From NCBI RefSeq assembly GCF_028682175.1, contig NZ_JANHKS010000026.1, forward strand, positions 1-64,000: a DNA stretch of 64,000 nt. Direction: 5' to 3'. Position 1 is the stretch's first letter; every line of letters begins with the position of its first letter. Under the pieces are notes generated by a model. That model was not told the origin of the DNA and searched no databases. It saw only the letters and a list, made by a program, of their open reading frames with translations. The position numbers and the translations under genes were made by a program. Below are positions 9,623 to 18,229 of the stretch, one piece after another. Origin of the DNA: Pseudomonas putida. Lineage in GTDB: Bacteria > Pseudomonadota > Gammaproteobacteria > Pseudomonadales > Pseudomonadaceae.

Positions 9623-9713
9623 CTGTGGGAGCGAGCTTGCTCGCGAAGGCGGTGTGTCAGGCGACGTTGATATCAATCGCAGATCGCATTCGCGAGCAAG
9701 CTCGCTCCCACAG
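9623..9713. repeat. REP pair (REPIN), GTGGGAGCGAGCTTGCTCGCG type
   Basis: Two inverted arms, TGTGGGAGCGAGCTTGCTCG and its complement, flank a spacer of about 40 bases. The pair sits between purH and purD, where it may form a mRNA hairpin within a shared transcript. Confidence 0.9.
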
Positions 9714-9765
9714 GGTATTTCGGTCGAATCAATCGGCCGCGTGTAATCACGCGGCTGACGTCGTA

Positions 9766-11373
9766 TCAGTGCCTGAAATGGCGCATGCCGGTGAACACCA
9801 TTGCAATCCCCGCTTCGTCAGCGGCAGCAATCACTTCAGCATCACGCATCGAACCACCCGGCTGGATCACCGCAGTGATACCGACCTTGGCCGCGTTGTC
9901 CAGGCCGTCGCGGAACGGGAAGAACGCGTCCGATGCCATCACCGAACCTGCCACTTGCAGGCCAGCATGCTCGGCCTTGATTGCAGCGATGCGTGCGGAG
10001 TTCACGCGGCTCATCTGGCCGGCGCCGACACCGATGGTCTGGCGGTTCTTGGCGTAGACGATGGCGTTGGACTTGACGTACTTGGCCACTTTCCAGGCGA
10101 AGATCAGGTCGTTGATTTCCTGTTCGGTCGGGGCGCGCTTGGTCACGACTTTCAGGTCATCGGCGCTGATCATGCCGATATCGCGGCTCTGTACCAGCAG
10201 GCCGCCGTTGACGCGCTTGTAGTCCCACGCCGGGGCGCGGTCGGCAGCCCACTGGCCGCTGGTCAGCAGGCGCACGTTGGCTTTGGCGGCAACGATGGCC
10301 TGGGCTTCGGCGCTGACGCTTGGGGCGATGATGACTTCGACGAACTGGCGCTCGACGATGGCTTTCGCCGTCTCGGCGTCCAGCTCGCGGTTGAAGGCGA
10401 TGATGCCGCCAAATGCCGATTCGCTGTCAGTGGCGTAGGCCAGCTCGTAGGCCTGGCGAATGCCGCCTTCGGCGTCCGGGCTTACGGCCACGCCGCACGG
10501 GTTGGCGTGCTTGACGATGACGCAGGCTGGCTTGACGAAGCTCTTCACGCATTCCAGCGCGGCGTCGGTGTCGGCCACGTTGTTGTAGGACAGCTCTTTA
10601 CCCTGCAGTTGGGTCGCGGTGGCGATGCCGACTTCGGCAGGCTTGGCTTCCACGTAGAACGCCGCGCTCTGGTGCGGGTTCTCGCCGTAGCGCATTTCCT
10701 GGGCCTTGATGAACTGGGTGTTGAAGGTGCGCGGGAACTCGCTGCGGCCTTCGGTGGAGAGGGTCTCGGCGCTCTGGTCGACGCTGCCCAGGTAGTTGGC
10801 GATCATGCCGTCGTAGGCGGCAGTGTGCTCGAACGCCTTGAGCATCAGGTCAAAGCGCTGGGCGTAGGTCAGGCCGCCGGCTTTCAGGCTTTCCAGCACC
10901 TGGCCGTAGTCGCTGGCGTTGACCACGATGGCCACGTCCTTATGGTTTTTCGCTGCCGAACGGACCATGGTCGGGCCGCCGATGTCGATGTTTTCGATGG
11001 CGGTCGGCAGGTCGCAACCTGGCTTGGAAACAGTGGCTTCGAATGGATAGAGGTTCACCGCAACCAGGTCGATCGGCTTGATGCCGTGCTCGGCCATGAT
11101 GGCGTCGTCGGTGCCGCGACGGCCCAGGATGCCGCCGTGGATTTTCGGGTGCAGGGTCTTGACCCGGCCGTCCATCATTTCTGCGAAGCCTGTGTAGTCC
11201 GCGACTTCTACCGCTGCAACGCCGTTGTCCTTGAGTAGCTTGAAGGTGCCGCCAGTGGACAGGATCTCGACGCCCAGGGCTTCGAGTTCACGGGCGAATT
11301 CAAGGATGCCGGTCTTGTCGGAAACGCTGATCAAGGCGCGGCGGATCGGCAGGCGGGTAGTCTGGTCGGTCAT
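9766..11373 (-). CDS. purH: Bifunctional AICAR transformylase / IMP cyclohydrolase PurH
   Basis: PurH carries out the last two steps to IMP: formylation of AICAR with 10-formyl-tetrahydrofolate, then ring closure. The 535 residues are the usual length. The N-terminal MGS-fold cyclohydrolase begins ALISVSDKTGILEFARELE; the transformylase part holds the VIVKHANPCGVAV motif with catalytic Lys and His. The ATG at 11373 has GGAAGTTGAG upstream, which favours it over in-frame starts at 11385 or 11391. It lies downstream of fis, separated by a terminator-like hairpin. Confidence 0.96.
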   Translation of the reverse strand: MTDQTTRLPIRRALISVSDKTGILEFARELEALGVEILSTGGTFKLLKDNGVAAVEVADYTGFAEMMDGRVKTLHPKIHGGILGRRGTDDAIMAEHGIKPIDLVAVNLYPFEATVSKPGCDLPTAIENIDIGGPTMVRSAAKNHKDVAIVVNASDYGQVLESLKAGGLTYAQRFDLMLKAFEHTAAYDGMIANYLGSVDQSAETLSTEGRSEFPRTFNTQFIKAQEMRYGENPHQSAAFYVEAKPAEVGIATATQLQGKELSYNNVADTDAALECVKSFVKPACVIVKHANPCGVAVSPDAEGGIRQAYELAYATDSESAFGGIIAFNRELDAETAKAIVERQFVEVIIAPSVSAEAQAIVAAKANVRLLTSGQWAADRAPAWDYKRVNGGLLVQSRDIGMISADDLKVVTKRAPTEQEINDLIFAWKVAKYVKSNAIVYAKNRQTIGVGAGQMSRVNSARIAAIKAEHAGLQVAGSVMASDAFFPFRDGLDNAAKVGITAVIQPGGSMRDAEVIAAADEAGIAMVFTGMRHFRH

Positions 11374-11396
11374 CTCAACTTCCATTATCAATTCAG

Positions 11397-11433
11397 CAAA
11401 AAAAACGACCGCAGGGAATGAGGTCGCTTTTTG
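11397..11433 (-). terminator. Rho-independent terminator after fis
   Basis: On the minus strand AAAAAGCGACC pairs with GGTCGTTTTTTT around an 11-base loop and ends in a run of eight T, just past the fis stop. The A-tract on the other arm makes it look bidirectional. It should stop dusB-fis transcripts before purH. Confidence 0.8.
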
Positions 11434-11445
11434 TGTTTTGGATGC

Positions 11446-11766
11446 TTACAGCAGGTCGTACTGCTTGAGTTTCTTGCGCAAGGTGCCACGGTTCAGGCCC
11501 AGCAGCTCGGACGCCTTCGTCTGGTTGCCCTTGACGTAGTTCATCACGCACTCGAGCAACGGGGCTTCGACTTCCGAGAGCACCAGGTTGTAGACATCGG
11601 TGACGGCAGCACCTTCAAGGTGAGCGAAATAATTGTGCAGCGCCTTTTCGACGCTTCCGCGCAGGGTCTGACCCTCTTCGCTTGGCGTGTTGAGGTGCTG
11701 TTTCAAATTGACGTTGTCGCTCACGGGTGTTGTTCCACTCACTAAAGTCTCTGTCATCATCGTCAT
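11446..11766 (-). CDS. fis: DNA-binding protein Fis
   Basis: Fis is a small homodimeric nucleoid protein that bends DNA and activates growth-linked promoters. The 106 residues end in the highly conserved helix-turn-helix NQTKASELLGLNRGTLRKKL. I use the ATG at 11766, which overlaps the dusB stop by 4 bases (ATGA); the frame is open further upstream but conservation starts here. The dusB-fis pair is the ancestral gammaproteobacterial arrangement. Confidence 0.96.
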   Translation of the reverse strand: MTMMTETLVSGTTPVSDNVNLKQHLNTPSEEGQTLRGSVEKALHNYFAHLEGAAVTDVYNLVLSEVEAPLLECVMNYVKGNQTKASELLGLNRGTLRKKLKQYDLL

Positions 11767-12776
11767 GCGGCCACCTCTTGTTCGGTCCCTGACTTCGGGC
11801 TTTTTATGCGTTCGGCAAAGAATTCCCGAACGTTGGCGCACTGTGCTTCCGTATCTTCCAAACGATTGAAAAGGGCGCGAAACTCCCTGGCGCCCGGCAA
11901 GGTTGCGAGATACCAGCCGACATGCTTGCGTGCGATTCGCACACCCATCACGTCGCCATAGAACGTATGAAGTGCTGCCAGATGCTCTAGCAGAATGCGT
12001 TCCACTTCATGCAGCGCAAGCGCAGGGAGTTTTTCCCCGGTGCGCAGGTAGTGTTCTATCTCGCGAAAAATCCATGGGCGCCCTTGGGCGGCCCGGCCAA
12101 TCAACAGTCCGTCGGCGCCGGTCGCGTGCAGCACGTGCCGGGCTTTCTCGGGTGAATCGATGTCGCCATTGGCGAACACCGGGATCGACACCGCCTGCTT
12201 TATCGCGGCGATGGTGTCGTACTCGGCTTCGCCGGTGTAGAGGTCCGCACGGGTCCGTCCGTGAACCGCCAGCGCCTGGATGCCGGCTTGTTCGGCGATA
12301 CGGGCGACTGTCAGACCGTTCTTGTTCGCCCGGTCCCAGCCGGTGCGAATCTTCAGGGTGACCGGTACCTCGACTGCCGCGACCACCGCGTGCAGGATTT
12401 CGGTCACCAACTGCTCATCTTTCAACAGCGCCGAACCTGCGGCCTTGTTACAGACCTTCTTTGCCGGACAGCCCATGTTGATGTCGATGATCTGCGCGCC
12501 AAATTCGACGTTGGCACGTGCTGCATCCGCAAGCATCTGCGGATCTCCACCGGCGATCTGTACCGAGCGCGGCTCGGGATCACCTTCGTGGATCATGCGC
12601 AGCCGCGACTTGCGGCTGTTCCACAGGCTCATGTCACTGGTGACCATTTCCGATACCACCAGCCCGGCGCCGAGTTGGCGGCACAGCTGGCGGAAAGGCT
12701 GGTCGGTGACGCCCGCCATGGGGGCGAGGATCAAGCCGTTCTGCAATGTATATGGGCCGATGCGTACCGCCGACAT
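11763..12776 (-). CDS. dusB: tRNA-dihydrouridine synthase DusB
   Basis: A flavin enzyme that reduces uridine to dihydrouridine in tRNA. The 337-residue TIM-barrel has the family motifs LAPMAGVTDQPFRQLCR, DINMGCPAKKV (catalytic Cys), KIRTGWD, VHGRTRADLYTGEAEY and GRAAQGRPWIF. It is first in the dusB-fis operon and overlaps fis by 4 bases, so Fis translation probably depends on it. Confidence 0.95.
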   Translation of the reverse strand: MSAVRIGPYTLQNGLILAPMAGVTDQPFRQLCRQLGAGLVVSEMVTSDMSLWNSRKSRLRMIHEGDPEPRSVQIAGGDPQMLADAARANVEFGAQIIDINMGCPAKKVCNKAAGSALLKDEQLVTEILHAVVAAVEVPVTLKIRTGWDRANKNGLTVARIAEQAGIQALAVHGRTRADLYTGEAEYDTIAAIKQAVSIPVFANGDIDSPEKARHVLHATGADGLLIGRAAQGRPWIFREIEHYLRTGEKLPALALHEVERILLEHLAALHTFYGDVMGVRIARKHVGWYLATLPGAREFRALFNRLEDTEAQCANVREFFAERIKSPKSGTEQEVAA

Positions 12777-13079
12777 AGGGTGACCTGTTGTGGGGCCGTA
12801 TCACGAGGTCGGGTCCGAAAAGTGCTTGCCCATCAGGTATGGCACTTTTCAGACAGGACCCGGAGTATGAAAAAGGGTTGGCATGATACCCGCTCTCGAT
12901 GACCGGATAAAGGCTGAATTGGATAAAATCTGAACAGTTGCTTTCTTATCGCGAACGGTAAGGTGCAGGTTCGCGCTGTCATTAAACTGTCGTCGGATTA
13001 TCGACCGCTCTGTGCCGCATATCAGTGCATTTGCAATGCTGCTGCAGGTAGGGCGGTTCAGCCGGGTCCGTTCTGGAGT
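12777..13079. other. Intergenic region upstream of dusB with inverted repeats
   Basis: No gene is seen. Bases 12811-12861 form an interrupted inverted repeat (GGGTCC GAAAAGTGC / GCACTTTTC, then GGACCC), and 12950-12975 holds CGCGAAC/GTTCGCG. Neither has a U-run. The region should carry the dusB-fis promoter and the 3' end of the DUF3426 gene transcript. Confidence 0.45.
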
Positions 13080-14498
13080 TTACTCCGGAGAGCGGAAACT
13101 CAAACTGTAATTCACTGCCTTGGGACCCGGGTCCAGAATGTCCAGCGCGATGTGGATAGGCGTCTGGGGCGGCATTTCGTCCTTGCCGGCCAGTTCTCCG
13201 GAGAGATATTCGCCTGGCTTGAACCGACGACTGGCAATCAACTGACCGCCGGTGTCGGCAAAGCGCAATTCCAGCAACGGGAAAGGTTGGGAAAACGACG
13301 CGCGGTTGTAGATGATCGCATCCACCACCAGCGCCCCCTGGAATTCAGGATGGGTGCGGACCACCAGGTTGCTGCTTTTCAGCAGCTTGATGTCCACGCG
13401 GGAGGGGACTTTGCACCCCACTTGTGGGCACAGTTCCTGGAACCAGGGGCGGTACTGGTCCTGGCGGGCCAGTTCGTCGAAGTGATACCAGACGTACTGG
13501 CCGACCAATGCGCCCAGAGCGATCAGCACCAGCAACAGCCAGAGCATCCGACGGCCCCAGCGTGGCTTGGGCTTCTGCCAGGACAGTTGCAGCGGGTCGT
13601 CCATCAGATCATGCAGGGCCGGGTCGCGCAGGGCAGGTTCGCTGCGAGCGCGCTTGCCGTGATTGTGGCGGCGGTCGTCCTCGTCATCGTCGTCCAGGTC
13701 GTCGTGATCGCGATGGCGCTGATCCTCGTCGCCGTCGAGCGCCGAAAACCGCTCGCCGCGGTGTTCGTGATCGTGATGCGCGTGGTGCTCGTGATGCTCC
13801 TCGTCGTGGCGCGAATCGGCGCTCAGGCGTTGCCCGTGCGCCGGCTCGTCGTCCAGATCCACCGGAGCCATCGACAGCGAAGGCTCGGTGCGGTGGTCAT
13901 CGTCGTGATCGACATCCTCGTTAGCCGTCTCGGTCAGCAGCGCCGGCTCGTCCCGTTCGTCGTTGCCCTCGTAGGTGGCTTCGGCGCGCAACTCGGGCAA
14001 CTGGCTGACATCGTCGTCGCTCAGGCCGTGGTCCCACTTCTCACTGCTGACTTGCGGTTCGTCCCGGCTGGCGCTGAACGACTCGACCCGCTCGTGCTCG
14101 TGCTCGGTGGGGTGACCTGCGCGGCCGAAGGATTCGGGCAGTTGAATCTCCCGCTGCTCCAGGCGCGCCAGTTCCACGTCAAGATCGTCCAGATCCAGGC
14201 TGTCGAGATCGACGGGGGCCTTCTCCCGTTTCACAGGTACAGGCACCGGTATGGGCAACTGCTCTTGCGGGGCGACAGTTGGCGCGGACTCCGCCGGAAG
14301 CTCGATGACCCTTGGCGCAGCCTCGGGCAACTGTGCAGCGATTTCCTCGGCACGCTGCTCCAGCAGCTGTTTTGCCGCGTTGAACACTTGCAGGCAGGAG
14401 CCACAGCGAACCATGCCGCGGGCCACGCTCAGTTGAGCGTGACTGACGCGGAAGCTGGTCTGGCAGTGGGGGCACTGGGTGACGAAACTGTCGGTCAT
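13080..14498 (-). CDS. Zinc-ribbon / DUF3426 membrane protein
   Basis: A 472-residue protein with an MJ0042-type zinc ribbon at the N-terminus (CPHC near residue 9 and CGSC near 32). A long Asp/Glu/His-rich, probably disordered linker runs to about 300. One membrane helix (MLWLLLVLIALGALVGQYVW) and a C-terminal DUF3426 domain with CPQVGCKVPSRVDIKLLKSS follow. The layout suggests a cytoplasmic metal-binding head and a periplasmic C-terminal domain. The linker is strikingly charged (DDEDDRRHNHGKRARSE). Role unknown; it sits 42 bases downstream of prmA and is probably co-transcribed with it. Confidence 0.85.
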   Translation of the reverse strand: MTDSFVTQCPHCQTSFRVSHAQLSVARGMVRCGSCLQVFNAAKQLLEQRAEEIAAQLPEAAPRVIELPAESAPTVAPQEQLPIPVPVPVKREKAPVDLDSLDLDDLDVELARLEQREIQLPESFGRAGHPTEHEHERVESFSASRDEPQVSSEKWDHGLSDDDVSQLPELRAEATYEGNDERDEPALLTETANEDVDHDDDHRTEPSLSMAPVDLDDEPAHGQRLSADSRHDEEHHEHHAHHDHEHRGERFSALDGDEDQRHRDHDDLDDDDEDDRRHNHGKRARSEPALRDPALHDLMDDPLQLSWQKPKPRWGRRMLWLLLVLIALGALVGQYVWYHFDELARQDQYRPWFQELCPQVGCKVPSRVDIKLLKSSNLVVRTHPEFQGALVVDAIIYNRASFSQPFPLLELRFADTGGQLIASRRFKPGEYLSGELAGKDEMPPQTPIHIALDILDPGPKAVNYSLSFRSPE

Positions 14499-14540
14499 TC
14501 GGGTATCCGGAGAGTAGAGCGCCTGAAAACTGGGGGAGTG

Positions 14541-15419
14541 TCAGCGACGACGGCCGGTGATCCGTACCCAGCCGTCGCGGTTGGCGATCGGGTCCAGGTC
14601 GAATGTGTCGGCGTAGGCAGCGGCCACTTCATCGCCTTGCTCGGCAAGAATGCCGGACAACGCCAGGCGTCCACCGGGTTTGACCAGGCTTGCGAGCACA
14701 GGTGCCAGCGAAACCAGTGGTCCTGCCAGAATATTAGCCACCAATACGTCGGCCGGCTCTTTTGGCAGATCTTCGGGCAGGTAGAGCGGGAATTTCTCGG
14801 CCGGCACATTGTTGCGCCCGGCGTTGTCGCGGGAGGCTTCCAGCGCCTGCACGTCGATGTCGGTGCCGACGGCGTGCTTTGCGCCCAGCAGCAACGCGGC
14901 GATGGCCAGGATGCCCGAGCCGCAGCCGAAGTCCAGGACGTTGGCGTCGTTCAGGTCCTGGCCATCGAGCCATTCCAGGCACAGGGCGGTAGTGGGGTGG
15001 GTACCGGTGCCGAAAGCCAGGCCCGGGTCGAGCAGCAGGTTCACCGCATCAGGCTCCGGCGCTGCGTGCCAGCTCGGCACGATCCACAGGCGCTGTCCAA
15101 AGCGCATTGGCTGGAAGTTGTCCATCCAGCTGCGTTCCCAATCCTGGTCTTCGATCACTTCGTGAGAGTGCTCCGGCAGCTCGGCGCCGGTCAGAAGCTT
15201 GAGGTGATTGAGCGCCATGTCGGCGTCGGTGTCGGCCTCGAACAGGGCCAGCAGGTGGGTGTGCGACCACAGCGGCGTGGTGTTGAGTTCCGGTTCGAAG
15301 ATGGGCTGGTCTTCAGCGTCCATGAACGTCACGGACACGGCGCCGACTTCAAGAAGCGCGTCTTCGTAGGTTTCGGCTTGTTCTGGGCTGATGGCGAGAC
15401 GGACTTGCAGCCAAGGCAT
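14541..15419 (-). CDS. prmA: Ribosomal protein L11 methyltransferase PrmA
   Basis: PrmA trimethylates several amino groups of ribosomal protein L11 with SAM. The 292 residues match the family. An N-terminal L11-binding region is followed by the signature LLLDPGLAFGTGTHPTTALC and the SAM-binding loop VLDFGCGSGILAIAALLLGA, with NILAGPL as motif IV. The ATG at 15419 starts MPWLQVRLAI, as expected. Confidence 0.96.
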   Translation of the reverse strand: MPWLQVRLAISPEQAETYEDALLEVGAVSVTFMDAEDQPIFEPELNTTPLWSHTHLLALFEADTDADMALNHLKLLTGAELPEHSHEVIEDQDWERSWMDNFQPMRFGQRLWIVPSWHAAPEPDAVNLLLDPGLAFGTGTHPTTALCLEWLDGQDLNDANVLDFGCGSGILAIAALLLGAKHAVGTDIDVQALEASRDNAGRNNVPAEKFPLYLPEDLPKEPADVLVANILAGPLVSLAPVLASLVKPGGRLALSGILAEQGDEVAAAYADTFDLDPIANRDGWVRITGRRR

Positions 15420-15529
15420 GGCGGATTACCTTCGAATAGAAAAAATGACAGGCGGCGCAAATGCCGCGAAAGACCGGCAAGTTTACGGGGTTCGGGGGGA
15501 AACAACAAAGAGCATGCATGCGCATGTCT

Positions 15530-15620
15530 CTGTAGGAGTGAGCTTGCTCGCGATTGCGATTTGCCAGTCGATACTATGGCACCTGTAAGGATGCTATCGC
15601 GAGCAAGCTCACTCCTACAG
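15530..15620. repeat. REP pair, GTAGGAGTGAGCTTGCTCGCGAT type
   Basis: Perfect inverted arms CTGTAGGAGTGAGCTTGCTC and complement, about 45 bases apart, between accC and prmA. Confidence 0.9.
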
Positions 15621-15640
15621 GAATTGCGGCATCTGATGGA

Positions 15641-15670
15641 TCAAAAACAACAAAGCCGCTCGAAAGCGGC
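15641..15670 (-). terminator. Rho-independent terminator after accC
   Basis: Read on the minus strand, GCCGCTTTCGAGCGGC is followed by TTTGTTGTTTTTGA: a 6-bp GC stem with a four-base loop and a U-rich tail. It lies 30 bases past the accC stop and ends the accBC transcript. Confidence 0.85.
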
Positions 15671-15699
15671 CTTGTTGGTCTGCAACATTTACTGACGGA

Positions 15700-17064
15700 T
15701 CAGTGTTTCTCACCGGCCAGCTTGTGTTCCAGGTAGTGAATGTTGACGCCGCCTTTGCAGAAGCTTTCGTCGCGGGTCAGTTCACGGTGCAGCGGGATGT
15801 TGGTCTTGATGCCATCGACCACGATTTCGTCCAGGGCGTTGCGCATGCGAGCCATGGCTTCATCGCGGGTTGCGCCCCAGGTGATCAGCTTGCCGATCAG
15901 CGAGTCGTAGTTCGGTGGAACCGCATAACCGCTGTACAGGTGCGAATCGACGCGAACGCCGTTGCCGCCTGGTGCGTGGAAATGCTTGACCGTGCCAGGG
16001 CTTGGCATGAAGGTCTTCGGGTCTTCGGCGTTGATACGGCATTCCAGCGCGTGACCGTGGATCTTCACGTCGTCCTGGGTGAACGACAATTTGTTGCCAG
16101 CGGCGATGCTCAGCATCTCCTTGACGATGTCGATACCGGTGACCATTTCCGAAACCGGGTGCTCGACCTGAACGCGGGTGTTCATTTCGATGAAATAGAA
16201 CGCGCCGTTTTCGTACAGGAATTCGAACGTACCGGCACCGCGGTAACCGATGTCGATGCACGCCTTGACGCAGCGAGCCAGCACTTCCTGGCGCGCTTTT
16301 TCGTCGATGCCAGGCGCCGGCGCTTCTTCAAGCACCTTCTGGTGGCGGCGTTGCAGCGAGCAGTCACGGTCGCCCAGGTGGATCGCCTGGCCCTGGCCGT
16401 CGGACAGCACCTGAACTTCCACGTGACGCGGGTTGGTCAGGAACTTCTCCAGGTAGACCATCGGGTTGCCGAAGGCTGCACCGGCTTCCGAACGGGTCAG
16501 CTTGGCCGACGAGATCAGGTCTTCTTCCTTGTGCACCACGCGCATGCCGCGACCACCGCCGCCGCCAGCGGCCTTGATGATCACCGGGTAACCGACTTCG
16601 CGGCCAATGCGCAGGGCTTCTTCTTCGTCTTCAGGCAGCGGGCCGTCAGAGCCTGGAACGGTTGGCACGCCTGCCTTGATCATGGCGTCCTTGGCCGACA
16701 CCTTGTCGCCCATCAGGCGAATGGTCTCGGCGTTCGGGCCGATGAAGGCAAAGCCGGATTTCTCGACCTGTTCGGCGAAGTCGGCGTTTTCGGCCAGGAA
16801 GCCGTAGCCAGGGTGGATCGCCGTGGCGCCGGTGACTTCCGCTGCCGCGATGATCGCCGGGATGTGCAGGTAGGACTGCGCAGCCGATGCCGGACCGATG
16901 CAAACGGATTCGTCAGCCAGGCCCAGGTGCATCAGTTCTTTGTCGGCCTTGGAGTAGACGGCGACAGTCTTGATGTCCAGTTCCTTGCAAGCGCGCAGGA
17001 TTCGCAGAGCGATTTCACCGCGGTTGGCGATCAGGACTTTTTCCAGCTTCGCAGGTTTCAACAT
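15700..17064 (-). CDS. accC: Acetyl-CoA carboxylase, biotin carboxylase subunit AccC
   Basis: AccC carboxylates the biotin of AccB using ATP and bicarbonate, the first half of malonyl-CoA formation. The protein is about 454 residues. It shows KVLIANRGEIALRILRACKE at the N-terminus, the ATP-grasp glycine loop AAGGGGGRGMRVV and the catalytic stretch FIEMNTRVQVEHPVSEMVTG. Two ATGs lie side by side at 17067 and 17064; GAGGAG upstream has better spacing to the second, which I use. accB ends 17 bases upstream; the two form an operon. Confidence 0.96.
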   Translation of the reverse strand: MLKPAKLEKVLIANRGEIALRILRACKELDIKTVAVYSKADKELMHLGLADESVCIGPASAAQSYLHIPAIIAAAEVTGATAIHPGYGFLAENADFAEQVEKSGFAFIGPNAETIRLMGDKVSAKDAMIKAGVPTVPGSDGPLPEDEEEALRIGREVGYPVIIKAAGGGGGRGMRVVHKEEDLISSAKLTRSEAGAAFGNPMVYLEKFLTNPRHVEVQVLSDGQGQAIHLGDRDCSLQRRHQKVLEEAPAPGIDEKARQEVLARCVKACIDIGYRGAGTFEFLYENGAFYFIEMNTRVQVEHPVSEMVTGIDIVKEMLSIAAGNKLSFTQDDVKIHGHALECRINAEDPKTFMPSPGTVKHFHAPGGNGVRVDSHLYSGYAVPPNYDSLIGKLITWGATRDEAMARMRNALDEIVVDGIKTNIPLHRELTRDESFCKGGVNIHYLEHKLAGEKH

Positions 17065-17081
17065 CATTGGCTCCTCGCGGT

Positions 17082-17543
17082 TCAAACGATGGTGAACAGC
17101 GGCTGGTCGAATTCAACCGGCTGGCCATCTTCAACGAGGATGGACTCGATCACACCGCTGGTTTCAGCTTCGATGTGGTTCATCATTTTCATCGCTTCGA
17201 CGATGCACAGGGTGTCGCCTTTCTTCACGGTCTGGCCAACTTCAACGAAGGCCGGCGAGGTAGGCGAAGCCTTGCGGTAGAAGGTACCGACCATTGGCGA
17301 ACGGGCAACGGTGCCGTTCAGTTTTGGCGCGGAAGCTTCTGCCGGGGCAGCTGCTGCAGGCGCGGCGGCTGGAGCAGGGGCTGCGGCCGGAGCGGCCATT
17401 GGAGCTGGCGCGTAGTACTGCTGTGCCGGGGTCTTGCTGTGGCGGCTGATCCGTACGGACTCTTCGCCTTCTTTGATTTCCAGTTCGTCAATGCCGGACT
17501 CTTCCAGCAGTTCGATCAGTTTCTTGACTTTACGGATATCCAT
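17082..17543 (-). CDS. accB: Acetyl-CoA carboxylase biotin carboxyl carrier protein AccB
   Basis: AccB carries the biotin that shuttles carboxylate between AccC and the AccAD transferase. The 153 residues show an N-terminal region (MDIRKVKKLIELLEESG), an Ala/Pro linker at about 45-75 (AAPAPAAAPAAAAPAEA), and a C-terminal biotinyl domain with VEAMKMMNHIEA, where the first Lys is biotinylated. It precedes accC; aroQ lies 80 bases upstream on the same strand, the usual Pseudomonas order. Confidence 0.97.
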   Translation of the reverse strand: MDIRKVKKLIELLEESGIDELEIKEGEESVRISRHSKTPAQQYYAPAPMAAPAAAPAPAAAPAAAAPAEASAPKLNGTVARSPMVGTFYRKASPTSPAFVEVGQTVKKGDTLCIVEAMKMMNHIEAETSGVIESILVEDGQPVEFDQPLFTIV

Positions 17544-17623
17544 TAATCATCAACTCCCAGGGGACGGTCAGGGGTATTGGGTAGCCGGTTCGGGCTATGT
17601 GGCTCAGTGCGAAACTGCGCCGT

Positions 17624-18076
17624 TCATGCCTTCGAACGGGTGGCCAGTTGTTCCAGGGCAGCCTCCAGGGCCAGTCGGTATCCGCTGGCGCCAAGGCCGC
17701 AGATCACTCCTACAGCGACATCTGAAAAGTAGGAGTGATGGCGGAAAGGTTCGCGCTTGTGCACGTTCGACAGGTGCACTTCGATGAATGGGATGCTCAC
17801 TCCAAGCAGCGCGTCACGTATTGCGACACTTGTGTGAGTGAAAGCAGCCGGATTGATCAGGATGAAGTCCACGCCTTCGTCGCGTGCTGCGTGAATGCGG
17901 TCGATCAACTCGTACTCGGCATTGCTCTGCAGATACATCAGATGGTGACCGGCTTCGCGCGCACGCTTTTCCAGGTCCTGGTTGATATCGGCCAACGTGA
18001 CCGCGCCGTAGATGCCCGGCTCGCGGGTGCCCAGCAGGTTCAGGTTAGGTCCGTGGAGAACCAGAAAAGTCGCCAT
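17624..18076 (-). CDS. aroQ: Type II 3-dehydroquinate dehydratase AroQ
   Basis: AroQ dehydrates 3-dehydroquinate to 3-dehydroshikimate in the shikimate pathway. The 150-residue protein has the type II motifs HGPNLNLLGTREPGIYG (with the catalytic Tyr), INPAAFTHTSVAIRDAL and EVHLSNVHKREPFRHHSYFS. The ATG at 18076 has AAGGA seven bases upstream and begins MATFLVLHG, so the open frame of 12 codons before it is not used. Confidence 0.96.
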   Translation of the reverse strand: MATFLVLHGPNLNLLGTREPGIYGAVTLADINQDLEKRAREAGHHLMYLQSNAEYELIDRIHAARDEGVDFILINPAAFTHTSVAIRDALLGVSIPFIEVHLSNVHKREPFRHHSYFSDVAVGVICGLGASGYRLALEAALEQLATRSKA

Positions 18077-18229
18077 CGTGTGTCCTTGGTTAGGTGCGTT
18101 GTCGACGCTCATACATAGGTATGAGCCGTTGATGCGCAGCGACTATGCCGGAAAGCGCAATGGACTGTCCAGTTACCGACAATACCTAGCACGATGACCG
18201 ATGTTCGCGCAAAGTTTGTGACTATGCAG

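Noticed and set aside
12963..15695. A 910-codon open frame on the plus strand
   Set aside because: It lies opposite the DUF3426 protein and prmA; the long frame is a by-product of high GC and codon bias, and its protein has no recognisable domain.
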